Part shown: in pieces, positions 55,141 to 64,000 of the stretch | How positions within the stretch are numbered: position 1 is the first letter of the stretch | How the letters are laid out: each line of letters starts with the position of its first letter | From: Pleomorphomonas sp. NRK KF1 | GTDB taxonomy: Bacteria > Pseudomonadota > Alphaproteobacteria > Rhizobiales > Pleomorphomonadaceae | DNA length: 64,000 nt | NCBI RefSeq assembly: GCF_023721755.1 | Contig: NZ_JAMDLH010000007.1 | Coordinates: 1-64,000 of the forward strand | Reading direction: 5' to 3' | Position numbers and translations under genes: made by a program | The notes under the pieces: model-generated | Told to the model about the DNA's origin: nothing | The model's input: only the letters and a program-made list of their open reading frames with translations | Databases searched by the model: none

Positions 55141-56448
55141 TTAAGATAGGTTGTCGGTGCTGCCTTGCCAAGCCACGGACCGGCAATCCTCGCTTGCGCC
55201 AGGCGATTGCCGGCAGATCGGCCGGGTCGCGATCGTCAATCCGGCCGGAAGGTCGCCGCCGTCGGCCGCGCGAACGGTCGGCAGGCTGGCGGCGGCGGCG
55301 GCGGGCATGTCGCCGCTGCGGGCGCCGGGGCCGCGCGCGGCGATCACGAGGCGCCGACCTTCCGCGCCAGCGATCGACACTGCGAACCTGTTGTCCCAGA
55401 CGTGGTCGCCGTCGGTGTCGACGACCAGTTCGGGGAAGCCGGTGCGGCCGGCCTCGGCATAGAGCCAGAGGCGATCCGATCGCAGGTGCAGCACGACGCC
55501 GGCCATGGTGGCGCGCCGGGGAACGGTGCCGGCCCGGAAGGCGGCATGCCAGCCCTCGGGCGCATCGGCGCGCGGCGGATGCTCGGACGGGCGGATGGCG
55601 CGGATCAGCCGTACGATGAGGCGAAGGCCGATCTCATCGGGCGCGGCGGCCAGCGCGGCGGTGTCCACCGACCAGATACCGCCATGGCTCACGGCCGATC
55701 TCAGGGCAAGGTCGTCGGTCGCCGACTGCAGCGCCGCCTCGGCGCGGGCCATGCGTCGTGCCGTGCCGGCGAGGCGCTCGGCGGTGAGGCCGAGGTCGGC
55801 GATGGCCGGCAGCGTCTTGCGGAAGCGGACGCGGGTGTAGCGATCCGAGGCGTTGGATGGGTCGGAAACGTAGGGAATGCCGGCATCGTCCAGCAAGGCG
55901 ACGAGATCGGCCTTGGTGACGTCGAGGAGCGGGCGCAGGAAGCGGACGCCGTCGATCGTCCGCTCGGCCGGCATGCCGGAAAGGCCGGCGACGCCAGAGC
56001 CGCGCGCCAGGTGCATCAGCAGCGTCTCGGCCTGATCGTCGCGGGTGTGGGCAAGAAGGACGGCGTCGAGCTTGCCTCGATGGGCCGCTTCGACGAGCAG
56101 GCGGTAGCGGGCGGTGCGCGCTTCGGCCTGGATGTCGGTTACGGGCGGCGGCCCGTCGTGGCGCCAGACCAGCTTTTCAGCCGGGTGGCCAAGGCGATTT
56201 GCGAAGGCCACGACGGCGTCGGCCTCGCGGGCCGCTTCCGGCCGGAGACCGTGGTCGACCGTCAACACGACAAGAGCGGGCGCTGCCGGGCTCTCATGCT
56301 TCCAGCGATCGAACAGAACCAGAAGAGCCGTCGAATCCGGGCCGCCGGAGACGGCGATGCCGACACGGCAAAGGCCGGCAAGAGGGGAGAACAGTCGGGC
56401 CCGCGACGTCGCCGTGAGGGGGGCGGGCGAAGCGGAACAGCCGGTCAT
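55141..56448 (-). CDS. tilS: tRNA(Ile)-lysidine synthase
   Basis: 435-residue N-type ATP pyrophosphatase that adds lysine to C34 of tRNA-Ile(CAU). The PP-loop is [12 protein letters not shown] (about 32-43); [24 protein letters not shown] and [10 protein letters not shown] are family motifs. The C-terminal half is divergent, as is usual. The ATG at 56448 comes one base after the cpoB stop codon (TGA-C-ATG), so the two are coupled. Confidence 0.94.
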   Translation of the reverse strand: MTGCSASPAPLTATSRARLFSPLAGLCRVGIAVSGGPDSTALLVLFDRWKHESPAAPALVVLTVDHGLRPEAAREADAVVAFANRLGHPAEKLVWRHDGPPPVTDIQAEARTARYRLLVEAAHRGKLDAVLLAHTRDDQAETLLMHLARGSGVAGLSGMPAERTIDGVRFLRPLLDVTKADLVALLDDAGIPYVSDPSNASDRYTRVRFRKTLPAIADLGLTAERLAGTARRMARAEAALQSATDDLALRSAVSHGGIWSVDTAALAAAPDEIGLRLIVRLIRAIRPSEHPPRADAPEGWHAAFRAGTVPRRATMAGVVLHLRSDRLWLYAEAGRTGFPELVVDTDGDHVWDNRFAVSIAGAEGRRLVIAARGPGARSGDMPAAAAASLPTVRAADGGDLPAGLTIATRPICRQSPGASEDCRSVAWQGSTDNLS

Positions 56449-56449
56449 G

Positions 56450-57595
56450 TCAACTGCAGCCGAGTTTCTGCTTCCGCGTGGCGACGCGCGAGACAAGGCC
56501 GGACTGCGCCTTGGGGAATTTCTTGGTCAGCTCGCCATAGGTGGCGCAGGCGGCGCTGGTTTCGCCGAGACCTTCGAGCGACAGACCCAGCTTGAACAGG
56601 CTGTCGGGGGCCTTCTGGCTTGTCGGGTGGTTCTTGTAGGTGGCGAGATAGGACGTGGCGGCGTCGCGATACTGCTGGCGCGAATAGTAGCTCTCGCCGA
56701 GCCAATACTGGGCATCGGCGGCGCGCGGATCGCCGGGGAAGTCGGTGAGGAACTTCTTGAAGCCGGTCTCGGCCGCCACGTAGTCGCCGCTGACGATCGA
56801 GGAATAGGCCCGATCGTAATCGGCGCCGGGATCCACGGTCGGCGGCGGCACCGAAGCCATCTGCTGCGGCGCGGCGGTCGGGTCGGCGACCGGCGGAGCG
56901 GCAAGCACGCCTCCGGCCGCAAGATCCTGGCCCGCTGCCGCGGCCAGACCGCCGGAGGAGGCGATGGCCGAGTTGTCAGGGGTGAAATCGCCACGTGCGA
57001 TCGCCGACAGGTCGAGCGGCCCCCCGACGGCGCTCGCCGACGGTGGGGCACTTTCGGCCATCGCGCCTGGCAGCGTGCCGAGCGGCGCCGGTGGAGTACC
57101 CAGCGTGCCGTCGGCGGGCGGCGGGGCGGCGCCGACCGTTCCGGGCGCGTCGATGGCGAAGCCGGCTTGCAGAGTCTCGCCGCTGCCGACCGAATCCATC
57201 GGCGCGTCGGCGGTGGCGGTCGCTGTGGCGCCGACGCCGGGGGTAGCCACGGGAGGAGCGATTTCGGATCGCTTCTGGCCCTTGCCGCCTTCAAGTTGCT
57301 GAAGACGGAACTCGTTGTCCTCCTGGGCTCGCTTCAGGAGGTTCTGCAACTGCTCGATCTGGTGGGTCAGTTCGTCGATGCGGCCGTTCAGCTGGCGCAT
57401 CTGCTGTTCGACGTTGTCCAGACGCACGGCCTGCTGCGCGGCGTCCTGCTGGCCGGGGATGGAGGCGGGCGGAACCGGGTCGGAGCCGAAGAGGCCGGCC
57501 GATGCCGGAGCGGCGGCGAACAAGGCGATGCCAAGCGCGGCCGCCAGAGTGGCGGAACGGAAATGGCTCGGTGGACGAAAAAGACGGCTGGTCAT
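56450..57595 (-). CDS. cpoB: Cell division coordinator CpoB (YbgF), tol-pal system protein
   Basis: 381-residue periplasmic protein. A signal peptide (cleavage near ASA-GLF, about residue 34) is followed by a coiled-coil trimerisation region (VEQQMRQLNGRIDELTHQIE, about 60-105). A long Pro/Ala/Gly-rich linker (about 115-255) leads to three tetratricopeptide repeats (DYDRAYSSIVSGDYVAAETG, QYWLGESYYSRQQYRDAATS). CpoB links Tol-Pal action to septal peptidoglycan synthesis. The ATG at 57595 is used; a TTG at 57616 with GGAGGG upstream is possible. Confidence 0.93.
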   Translation of the reverse strand: MTSRLFRPPSHFRSATLAAALGIALFAAAPASAGLFGSDPVPPASIPGQQDAAQQAVRLDNVEQQMRQLNGRIDELTHQIEQLQNLLKRAQEDNEFRLQQLEGGKGQKRSEIAPPVATPGVGATATATADAPMDSVGSGETLQAGFAIDAPGTVGAAPPPADGTLGTPPAPLGTLPGAMAESAPPSASAVGGPLDLSAIARGDFTPDNSAIASSGGLAAAAGQDLAAGGVLAAPPVADPTAAPQQMASVPPPTVDPGADYDRAYSSIVSGDYVAAETGFKKFLTDFPGDPRAADAQYWLGESYYSRQQYRDAATSYLATYKNHPTSQKAPDSLFKLGLSLEGLGETSAACATYGELTKKFPKAQSGLVSRVATRKQKLGCS

Positions 57596-57810
57596 CAGCG
57601 CGGTTATCCCAGGCAATTCTGACGGAGCCCTCCCGTAGGCCGGTGATCCGCCGGGCGGAGGGCGCCTTCGTCGAAGACAGGACCATGATGCCGCTGTCGG
57701 CGCAACCCCGACGACGACGGCGGACGGACTTCCGGACAGCGCGGCAGTCGTTTCAGTCCCTCCGCCGGCACTAAAGCGCCGGACTTCGGCGGCATTGCGG
57801 CCATGACACG

Positions 57811-57843
57811 AAAATCCCGGACCCCCATGCGGGAATCCGGGAT
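57811..57843 (-). terminator. Terminator of pal
   Basis: On the minus strand ATCCCGGA and TCCGGGAT form the outer stem, with CCCGC/GGGGG-type pairing inside, followed by TTTTCG. It lies 39 bases after the pal stop, so cpoB probably has a second promoter. Confidence 0.75.
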
Positions 57844-57881
57844 GATCGTGCCTGGGGTATGGCGGCGGCGGCGGACGGAGA

Positions 57882-58388
57882 TCAGCCGCCGGTGTTCAGC
57901 ACGGTGACGGCGCGGCGGTTCTGCGCCCAGCAGCTGTCCTGGTCGCAGAGGGCGACCGGGCGTTCCTTGCCGTAGGAAATGGTGCGGATGCGGGTGCCGG
58001 CAACGCCACGGGCGACCAGGAAGTCCTGCGCGGCCTTGGCGCGGCGGGCGCCGAGGGCGAGGTTGTACTCGCGCGTGCCGCGCTCGTCGGCATGGCCTTC
58101 CACCGTGACGGTGTAGTTCGGGTAGAGCGCCAGCCACTGGGCCTGACGACCGAGAACGGTCTGGGCCTCGGTGTTGAGCGAGGTCGAATCGGTGTCGAAG
58201 AACACGCGGTCGCCGACATTGACCACGAAGTCCTGGGCGCTGCCGGGCGTGGCGGCGCCGGCGCCACCGGCACCCCCCGCGAGCTGGCCGTCGAGTTCGC
58301 TCGGGCTCTTGGCGCAGGCTGCGGCGAGGAGGGCAAGACCGAGAGCAAGCGCTCCACGGCGGCTGAAAAGTCTGGTGGCTGTCGTCAT
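57882..58388 (-). CDS. pal: Peptidoglycan-associated lipoprotein Pal
   Basis: 168-residue outer-membrane lipoprotein. The lipobox is LLAAAC (Cys at about 25). The OmpA-like domain has DRVFFDTDSTSLNTEAQTVL, YTVTVEGHADERGTREYNLA and GARRAKAAQDFLVARGV, with the Asp and Arg that hold diaminopimelate. It anchors the outer membrane to peptidoglycan with TolB. Confidence 0.97.
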   Translation of the reverse strand: MTTATRLFSRRGALALGLALLAAACAKSPSELDGQLAGGAGGAGAATPGSAQDFVVNVGDRVFFDTDSTSLNTEAQTVLGRQAQWLALYPNYTVTVEGHADERGTREYNLALGARRAKAAQDFLVARGVAGTRIRTISYGKERPVALCDQDSCWAQNRRAVTVLNTGG

Positions 58389-58558
58389 GATACCGGTAAT
58401 CCTCGAATACGTTCTGACCGGATGTTTCGAGAGTCTTGGTAAACGGCTTTGGTTAAGCCCACGTTCAGAGACGTGGTTAACGAAGCACTAAAACTCGGGT
58501 TCGCGGCCTTTTGATGGTAAACGCGGCGTCGGACGAGCGTCCGCCGCCGCCGTTTTCA

Positions 58559-59875
58559 TTACTTGAGCAAGGGCGACCAGGCGGGGTCGGAGGCGAAGTT
58601 GGGCGTCGGAACGCGCTGCTCGTTGCGGCCGGTGAGATCGACCGACCACAGCTGCGGACCGCCGTTCGGGCCACCGGAGTCGCGGAAGAACATGATGACG
58701 CGGCCGTTGGGCGCCCAGGTCGGGCCCTCGTTGTGGAAGCCTTCGGTGAGGATGCGTTCGCCCGAGCCGTCCGGCTTCATGACGCCGATGGCAAAGCCGC
58801 CACCCGACTGGCGGGTGAAGGCGATGAGATCGCCGCGCGGGCTCCATACCGGCGTTCCGTAGCGGCCGCTGCCGAAGGAAATGCGGGTGGCGTTGCCGCC
58901 GCCGGCGCTCATGACATAGAGCTGCTGGTTGCCGCCGCGGTCGCTCTCGAAGACGATGCGCGAGCCGTCGGGGGAGTAGGAGGGCGACGTGTCGATGGCC
59001 GCTGCATCGGTCAGGCGAACCGGCGAGCCGCCGATCGGCATGGCGTAGATGTTGGCGTTGCCGTTCTGCTCGAGGCTCATCACCACCGCGTTGCCGTCGG
59101 GGGAGAAGCGCGGCGAGAAGGTCATGTTCGGGAAGTTGCCGACGAGCGAACGCTGTCCGTTCTCGATGTTGAGCAGGTAGACGCGCGGCTCGCTGGCCCC
59201 GAAGGACATGTAGGTGACCTGCTGCGAAGTCGGCGAGAAGCGCGGCGTCAGCACGAGGTCGCGGCCGTTGGTCAGGAAGCGGACGTTGGCGCCGTCCTGA
59301 TCCATCAGGGCGAGACGCTTGACGCGGTTGCCCTTGGGGCCGCTCTCGTCGACGAAGACGATGCGGGTGTCGAAATAGCCCTTCTCGCCGGTCAGCCGCT
59401 CGTAGATGGCATCGGCGATGATGTGGGCGATGCGGCGCCAGTTCTCCGGCGTGGTGAAATACTGCTGGCCGGCGAGCTGGGTGCCGCCGAACACATCCCA
59501 CAGACGGAAGTCGGCCTGCAGGCGGCCGTCGGCGGCGCGGACGATGCCGCCCGAAACCAGCGCCTGAGCGTTGATCACCCGCCAGTTCTGGAAGTTCGGC
59601 ACCGCGTTGGGGTCGGTGATGCGGTCGACGAAGGAGGCCTGGTTGAGCACCTGGAACAGGCCCGAGCGCTGCAGGTCGGCGGCAATGACGCCGGCCATCT
59701 GCTGGCCGACGTTGGCGGTGTCGCCGCTGCCGACGAAGTTCGGGATGGCGATCGGCAGCGGTTGGATGTTGCCGCCGTTGATGTTGATGGTGATCTCGGC
59801 GCTGGATGGCGCCGCCGCCGTGACCGCGGCGAGGGCCGCCAGCGCGGCGAAGAGAGTGCGGACCAGTTTTCGCAT
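58559..59875 (-). CDS. tolB: Tol-Pal system protein TolB
   Basis: 438-residue periplasmic protein. A signal peptide ends at SSA-EIT (about 26). The N-terminal domain (residues 30-160) is followed by a six-bladed propeller built of repeats such as [48 protein letters not shown] and [16 protein letters not shown]. It mediates contact between TolA and Pal. The 85-base gap to tolA and 170-base gap to pal are long for this operon. Confidence 0.97.
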   Translation of the reverse strand: MRKLVRTLFAALAALAAVTAAAPSSAEITININGGNIQPLPIAIPNFVGSGDTANVGQQMAGVIAADLQRSGLFQVLNQASFVDRITDPNAVPNFQNWRVINAQALVSGGIVRAADGRLQADFRLWDVFGGTQLAGQQYFTTPENWRRIAHIIADAIYERLTGEKGYFDTRIVFVDESGPKGNRVKRLALMDQDGANVRFLTNGRDLVLTPRFSPTSQQVTYMSFGASEPRVYLLNIENGQRSLVGNFPNMTFSPRFSPDGNAVVMSLEQNGNANIYAMPIGGSPVRLTDAAAIDTSPSYSPDGSRIVFESDRGGNQQLYVMSAGGGNATRISFGSGRYGTPVWSPRGDLIAFTRQSGGGFAIGVMKPDGSGERILTEGFHNEGPTWAPNGRVIMFFRDSGGPNGGPQLWSVDLTGRNEQRVPTPNFASDPAWSPLLK

Positions 59876-59960
59876 CCTGAGGTGCTCCCAGACGGGTGTT
59901 CCGGACGTGTTCCGATCGAACGATGCGGCCCAGTCCGGCTCGACTTGCTTGCTCGCCGCG

Positions 59961-61001
59961 TCAATAGGACGACGGCGGGGTGAAATTCATGTTCACGACC
60001 TGCCAGTTGTCGAACTTGTCCTTCGGCAGGAACGGGTAGGGCGCGCAGCGCTGAACGGCGCGCACGGCGGCCTCGGCGACCGCCTGACCGGCGGGGCCGG
60101 CGGGAATGGCCTTGATCTCGGGCGGCCCGGCGAGGTCGCCGTCGATGGTGAAGGTCACGCGCAACGGCACGACCATCTGGTCGACGCCCTCGGCGCCGAC
60201 CGGCGGATTGAAGCAGGCGGTCACGGCGGCCGTCAGCGCGTCGAGCTCGCTCTGGCTCATCTCGGCCACCGGTCCCGTCCGGTTCTCCGAGCCGAGCGAG
60301 GCCTCCTGGTCGGACTCGCGGTCGCCGCCGCCGGAGGGATCCACCTTGTTGAGAAGCGCGGCCATCTCGTTGGGGTCGAACTCCTCGCTCTTGGAATCCT
60401 TCTGCGTCTGCTTGGGCTTTTCCTTGACGGGCTTGGCCGGCGTCTTGTCGGGCTGGTCCGCGGCGTCCTCGGCCGGCGTCGGGGCCGGCGGCTTGGGCTT
60501 CACGGGCGGCAGCTTGGGCGGCACCGGCGCCGGCTTGTCGGCTTCCTTGATCTTTTCGGCGATCTCGCCGGTGTCGGCCTTGGGGGCTTCCTCGAGCGCG
60601 GCGGTCTTCGTCTCCTCCGGCTTCTCGGCCGGCGGCGTTTCGGCCGGCTTGGGCGGCGCGGCCTTGGGCGGTGGCGGCGGTGGCGCCTCGGCCGACTTGG
60701 CGGCGGCGGTGTCGGTCGCCTTCTCGGTGATCGGCGTCGACTGGTCGTTCTTGGCGGCGCCGACCCGTTGCGAGTCGGGGCGCGGCACCGGCGTCTTCAC
60801 CTTGGCCTGGGAGGCGTTGTTGGATTTTTGCGCGTTCTTGTTGCCTTCGGCGATCTGCGACACGTCGGAGATCGGCACGAGGTCGACCGGCAGGGCGTCC
60901 ACCGGCGCGGCGTCGAACGGCTTCGCGCCGGAAAAGGATGCAAATCCCCAGGCGAAGAGCAGGACGTGACCGATGACGGATGTCGTGAGACCTATGCGCA
61001 T
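59961..61001 (-). CDS. tolA: Cell envelope integrity protein TolA
   Basis: 346-residue protein with one N-terminal span (about 5-25), a long charged Pro/Lys/Ala-rich domain II (about 60-245) and a C-terminal TonB-like domain III (about 255-346, [20 protein letters not shown] and [15 protein letters not shown]). It spans the periplasm and transmits proton-motive force from TolQR to TolB and Pal. It begins three bases after tolR. Confidence 0.94.
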   Translation of the reverse strand: MRIGLTTSVIGHVLLFAWGFASFSGAKPFDAAPVDALPVDLVPISDVSQIAEGNKNAQKSNNASQAKVKTPVPRPDSQRVGAAKNDQSTPITEKATDTAAAKSAEAPPPPPPKAAPPKPAETPPAEKPEETKTAALEEAPKADTGEIAEKIKEADKPAPVPPKLPPVKPKPPAPTPAEDAADQPDKTPAKPVKEKPKQTQKDSKSEEFDPNEMAALLNKVDPSGGGDRESDQEASLGSENRTGPVAEMSQSELDALTAAVTACFNPPVGAEGVDQMVVPLRVTFTIDGDLAGPPEIKAIPAGPAGQAVAEAAVRAVQRCAPYPFLPKDKFDNWQVVNMNFTPPSSY

Positions 61002-61004
61002 GTA

Positions 61005-61475
61005 TCAGTTGGACGGCGCCGCAGCCGTCCCCGTTTCCTCTTGCGTGATGAGACCGATCTTCTTGAAGCCGGCCGCCGAGATGCGTGCCATGACGCGCAT
61101 CACCGTGCCATAGTCGGCGGTCTTGTCGCCGCGCACATAGATGCGTTCCTCGACGCCGTTCTTGGCGACGGCCATCAGCTTGGGAACCAGCTCGTCGAAG
61201 GCGATCTCGCTGTCCTGGATGAAGACCTTGCCGGAGGCGTCGACCGAGATGTTGATCGGGTCGGTCTGGCCTTCCATCGGCTTGGCGGCCGTCTCTGGCA
61301 GATCGATCGGCACGCCGACGGTGAGCAGCGGCGCCGCCACCATGAAAATGATCAGCAGCACCAGCATGACGTCGACCATCGGCGTCACGTTGATCTCGCT
61401 CATGACGCCCCGGGCATGGCGACGCCTGCGGCGACGGCTGCCGGCTGGCGATCCTCCTGCGACACCCATGCCCAT
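61005..61475 (-). CDS. tolR: Protein TolR (ExbD family)
   Basis: 156-residue inner-membrane protein. An Arg-rich N-terminus ([12 protein letters not shown]) precedes the family motif [20 protein letters not shown], which includes the essential membrane Asp (about residue 35). A periplasmic domain follows ([15 protein letters not shown]-type sequence, here [18 protein letters not shown]). With TolQ it forms the proton-driven motor. It starts three bases after the tolQ stop codon. Confidence 0.96.
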   Translation of the reverse strand: MGMGVAGGSPAGSRRRRRRHARGVMSEINVTPMVDVMLVLLIIFMVAAPLLTVGVPIDLPETAAKPMEGQTDPINISVDASGKVFIQDSEIAFDELVPKLMAVAKNGVEERIYVRGDKTADYGTVMRVMARISAAGFKKIGLITQEETGTAAAPSN

Positions 61476-61478
61476 GGT

Positions 61479-62192
61479 TCAGCTCCTGTCGTCGATTTGG
61501 CGAGACAGGATGGCCGCGAACTCGTCGGCGAAGCCATCCATGCGAGAACCGAGCTTGGCGGCGTCGGCGGAGAGTTTGTTGTAGGCGAGCACCGCCGGAA
61601 TGGCGGCGGCCAGACCCATGGCGGTGGCGAGCAGCGCTTCGGAGATGGCCGGCGCCACCACCACGAGGCTGGTGTTCTTGGAGGTGGCGATCGCCTGGAA
61701 CGAGCTCATGATGCCCCAGACGGTGCCGAACAGGCCGATGAACGGGCCGGCCGAGCCGACGGTGGCGAGGAAGATGAGGCGCGCTTCCAGGCGCTCCATC
61801 TCGCGGGAAATGGTGACGTCGATCACCTTGCCGATGCGGTCGGTAATGCCCTGGAAGGAGACGCGCCCGGCTTCGTGACTGCGCTTCCATTCGCGCATGG
61901 CGGCGACGAAGATGGCGGCGAGGCCCTCATTGGAGCGGGCGGTGAGCGAACGGTAGAGCTCCTCGAGCGACTGTCCGGACCAGAACACCTTCTCGAAGCG
62001 GTCCATCGAGCGACGGGCGCGGTTGTAGGCGACGATCTTGTCGACGATGATCGCCCAGCACCATACCGACGCTGCCAGAAGACCGAGCATGACGGCCTTC
62101 ACGACGAAACTCGCCTGCCAGAACAATGCCCAGATGGACACCTCGACGGCCGGTGCTGCGAGCGCGTTCTGGGTCAGTTCGACCGGATTCAT
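61479..62192 (-). CDS. tolQ: Protein TolQ (ExbB family)
   Basis: 237-residue inner-membrane protein with three spans (about 18-40, 135-158, 170-192). [40 protein letters not shown] and [20 protein letters not shown] are the conserved proton-channel segments. It pairs with TolR. It starts the tolQRAB run and is separated from ybgC by 261 bases. Confidence 0.97.
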   Translation of the reverse strand: MNPVELTQNALAAPAVEVSIWALFWQASFVVKAVMLGLLAASVWCWAIIVDKIVAYNRARRSMDRFEKVFWSGQSLEELYRSLTARSNEGLAAIFVAAMREWKRSHEAGRVSFQGITDRIGKVIDVTISREMERLEARLIFLATVGSAGPFIGLFGTVWGIMSSFQAIATSKNTSLVVVAPAISEALLATAMGLAAAIPAVLAYNKLSADAAKLGSRMDGFADEFAAILSRQIDDRS

Positions 62193-62424
62193 GGGTATCT
62201 TCCGTTGTCCTCAGGATGAAGCGGCAATCTCTAGGCGCCAAGTCGCGTCGGCCGGGGCTGGCTGTGGCGGCATGCGTTTATGCCTGAGCTTCCACATGCC
62301 GCCGAAATTTGGCGAAAACGGGACTTGACGGTCAGGAAAACCGGGGTATTTCGCCCCTCTGCCGCCGGGACGGGTTCCGCCGCCGACGGCGCCGGAGTCC
62401 CGTTTCTGTCATCCTATGGTATGG

Positions 62425-62440
62425 TTAAGGAAGGTTTACC
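62425..62440. promoter_or_regulatory. CtrA-like box between ybgC and tolQ
   Basis: TTAA-N7-TTACC, one mismatch from TTAA-N7-TTAAC, about 235 bases upstream of the tolQ start. Envelope-constriction genes are plausible CtrA targets, but this near-match alone is weak. Confidence 0.25.
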
Positions 62441-62453
62441 GAAGCGCCCTATT

Positions 62454-62864
62454 TCAGCGCGCGCCTTCGATCAGCGCCGCCATGGCCGGCGGCAGGCGAC
62501 GCGGCCTGCCGTTGCCGCCGATGGCCACAACCTCGACCTCGGCCGAGGCGAGGAGAGCGCCTTCGCGCAGAAGCCGCTGGGCGACGGTGAAGCGGGGGCC
62601 GGAAATGCTGGCGATTTCCGTCTCCACGGTCAGAAGGTCGTCGAGAAGACCAGGCTTCAGATACTCGATGGCGAACTTGCGGACGACGAACAGCAGCGCA
62701 TCCGGGTCGGTCCGGTCGGCCGTGGCGCTCTGGCTGATGCCGAGATCGCGCAGGAACTCGGTGCGGCCGCGCTCGAAGAAGCGCATGTGGCTGCCGTGGT
62801 AGAGAATGCCGCCGGCATCGGTATCCTCGAAATAGACACGAACGGCGAGGCGATGGACGGTCAA
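62454..62864 (-). CDS. ybgC: Acyl-CoA thioesterase YbgC (tol-pal associated)
   Basis: 136-residue hot-dog-fold thioesterase. VYFEDTDAGGILYHGSHMRFFE holds the catalytic Asp (about residue 13) and the Tyr-His motif; GRTEFLRDLG is the central helix. The start is a TTG at 62864 that overlaps the upstream gene's TGA (TTGA), with AAGGA nine bases earlier; no ATG or GTG gives a complete N-terminus. In tol-pal clusters it acts on acyl-CoA near the membrane. Confidence 0.93.
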   Translation of the reverse strand: MTVHRLAVRVYFEDTDAGGILYHGSHMRFFERGRTEFLRDLGISQSATADRTDPDALLFVVRKFAIEYLKPGLLDDLLTVETEIASISGPRFTVAQRLLREGALLASAEVEVVAIGGNGRPRRLPPAMAALIEGAR

Positions 62865-63382
62865 AAGGCTATGTCCTTGGCGGCTGCGACGGAGACGGGC
62901 GCATCGAATCGCGACCAGACCCAAGTGTGGTGGCGGACCACATCGGCCGCCGGCAGATGAGGTCGGTCCGAAGTCGTATGCCCGTCGGCGATGACCGTGG
63001 TGGCAATGCCACGCGAGGCGGCGGCACGAACGGTGGTGTCGACGCAGAAATCGGAGGCATAGCCGCCGACCACGATGCCGTCGACGCCCAGCCGATCGAG
63101 CGTGGCGGCGAGTTCGGTGTCGCGGAAGCCGTCGCAGAAGGTTTTGGCGACGACGGTGTCTCCGGGCTTGGGAGCGAGGGAAGGGTGGAACGCCCAGCCG
63201 GGCGTGCCGCGCTCCCATTCGCAGCCCGCTTCCTCATGCTGGATGAAGATCACGGGCGCGCCGGCGGCGCGTGCCTCGGCCGCCTTGCCGTCGAGAAGAG
63301 CCGCCACCTCGTCGATCCGGTAGGCGCGCGGTTCGTCGAAAAGGTTGGCCTGCACGTTGATGATGACGAGGGCGCGCGTCAT
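62861..63382 (-). CDS. Isochorismatase-family cysteine hydrolase, catalytic Asp replaced
   Basis: 173-residue alpha/beta protein of the isochorismatase/nicotinamidase fold. The usual triad is Asp-Lys-Cys. Here the Lys (VVAKTFCDGF, about 81) and Cys (GGYASDFCVDTTVRAA, about 113) are present, but the Asp of the IDVQ motif is Asn (LVIINVQANLFDEP, residue 9). It lies between ruvB and ybgC: its ATG follows the ruvB TGA by one base, and its TGA overlaps the ybgC start. It is an unusual member of a conserved cluster; the substrate is unknown. Confidence 0.87.
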   Translation of the reverse strand: MTRALVIINVQANLFDEPRAYRIDEVAALLDGKAAEARAAGAPVIFIQHEEAGCEWERGTPGWAFHPSLAPKPGDTVVAKTFCDGFRDTELAATLDRLGVDGIVVGGYASDFCVDTTVRAAASRGIATTVIADGHTTSDRPHLPAADVVRHHTWVWSRFDAPVSVAAAKDIAF

Positions 63383-63383
63383 G

Positions 63384-64000
63384 TCACTCTTCCTCACCGC
63401 CGGAAAACAACGTGAACTGAGCCTCCTCGGCGGTCTTGGGCACGGCGAAGCCCATGTGGCGGAAGGCATGCGGCGTCAGCAGGCGCCCGCGCGGAGTGCG
63501 CTGCACGAAGCCCTTCTGGATGAGATAGGGCTCGACGATGTCCTCGATGGCGTCGCGCGGCTCGGCGATGGCCGCCGCGATGGTCTCGATGCCCACCGGG
63601 CCGCCGTTGAAGCTCAGGGCGATGGTGTTGAGATAGCGCAGGTCGAGCGCGTCGAGGCCGATGGGGTCGACGTCGAGCCGGGTCAGCGCCCGGTCGGCGA
63701 TCTCGGCGGTAATCGTCTCGGCGCCGGCGACGATGGCGAAATCGCGGACGCGGCGCAGCAGGCGGCCGGCGATGCGCGGGGTGCCGCGCGACCGCTTGGC
63801 GATCTCGGTCGCGCCATCGTCGGCGATGCCGATGCCGAAGATGCGGGCGCCGCGCCGGACGATCAGCTCCAGCTCCTCGGTGGTGTAGAACTCCAGACGG
63901 ATGGGAATGCCGAAGCGGTCGCGCAGCGGCGTGGTCAGGAGACCGAGGCGGGTGGTGGCACCGACCAGCGTGAACTTGGCAAGGTCGATGCGGACGGAAC
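63384..64000 (-). CDS. ruvB: Holliday junction branch-migration helicase RuvB, C-terminal part (partial)
   Basis: About 205 C-terminal residues; the gene runs off the right end of the window. [72 protein letters not shown] are all hallmark RuvB sequences (sensor 1, arginine finger region, sensor 2 and winged-helix domain). Its last bases touch the isochorismatase-like gene. The ruvAC genes should lie further right. Confidence 0.96.
   Translation of the reverse strand, partial: SVRIDLAKFTLVGATTRLGLLTTPLRDRFGIPIRLEFYTTEELELIVRRGARIFGIGIADDGATEIAKRSRGTPRIAGRLLRRVRDFAIVAGAETITAEIADRALTRLDVDPIGLDALDLRYLNTIALSFNGGPVGIETIAAAIAEPRDAIEDIVEPYLIQKGFVQRTPRGRLLTPHAFRHMGFAVPKTAEEAQFTLFSGGEEE

Noticed and set aside
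59571-62219. 882-codon plus-strand open frame and a 771-codon minus-strand frame in the same region
   Set aside because: Both overlap the certain tolQ-tolR-tolA-tolB genes in other frames.

Overview
The window is high-GC DNA from an alphaproteobacterium, most likely order Hyphomicrobiales (Rhizobiales). Grounds for this: the ruvB-(isochorismatase)-ybgC-tolQRAB-pal-cpoB-tilS-ftsH gene order, the cell-cycle proteins RcdA (DUF1465) and TrcR (DUF1013), homospermidine synthase, an OpgC-type glucan modifier, an RpoH-type sigma factor, small DUF1192/DUF465 proteins, and an interspersed repeat of a kind common in Rhizobiales. The genus cannot be fixed from the sequence alone. No prophage, insertion sequence, CRISPR array or tRNA gene was recognised. 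The window opens in the 3' end of a 5S rRNA gene and closes inside ruvB.

Layout. 1-4.5 kb: end of an rRNA operon with terminator, a GNAT acetyltransferase, a YbaN-type membrane protein, the biotin transporter BioY, and a GAF-PAS-GGDEF-EAL protein. 4.5-8.1 kb (minus strand): KDPG aldolase with a LacI regulator, then an EamA exporter with a MarR regulator. 8.2-13.8 kb: a histidine-rich CobW metallochaperone, a WD40 protein coupled to a KamA-like radical SAM enzyme, a small membrane protein, TrmO, and a Rob-like AraC regulator. 13.8-16.5 kb: homospermidine synthase and ferrochelatase. 16.8-21.4 kb: a TRAP transporter whose permease genes carry a D-Ala-D-Ala ligase behind them and converge on the binding-protein gene. 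21.6-27.8 kb: PuuD, a DUF1007/NicO metal-export pair, a LysR regulator, and ornithine decarboxylase behind a roughly 0.9-kb gene-free leader. 27.9-31.8 kb: QmcA/NfeD, an outer-membrane barrel and an EamA exporter. 32-38.9 kb: purA and a conserved Rhizobiales protein, a Gdx/SugE exporter, RluD-type synthase, rpoH and rpmE. 39-45.6 kb: rcdA, DUF1192, quinone oxidoreductase, trcR, a hydrolase-membrane fusion and an AraC regulator. 45.8-53 kb: two DUF465 proteins, OpgC, TauE, purEK, a class II amidotransferase, rpsU and a TPR lipoprotein. 53.1-64 kb (minus strand): ftsH, tilS and the whole tol-pal cluster behind ruvB.

How the genes work together. Three polyamine genes (ornithine decarboxylase, homospermidine synthase, PuuD) lie within about 14 kb but not in one operon. 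purA and purEK supply purines; tol-pal, OpgC, the barrel protein and FtsH maintain the envelope; RcdA and TrcR belong to the CtrA cell-cycle network.

The most interesting signals are non-coding: a tandem-hairpin leader in front of sugE that resembles a guanidine-II riboswitch, a two-hairpin leader before purA, the long structured leader of ornithine decarboxylase (position fits the speF element), a pair of 48-bp dispersed palindromes, and several symmetric or phased operator-like repeats. Protein oddities include an FG-rich tail on the TRAP permease and an isochorismatase-fold protein lacking its usual catalytic Asp inside the tol-pal operon.
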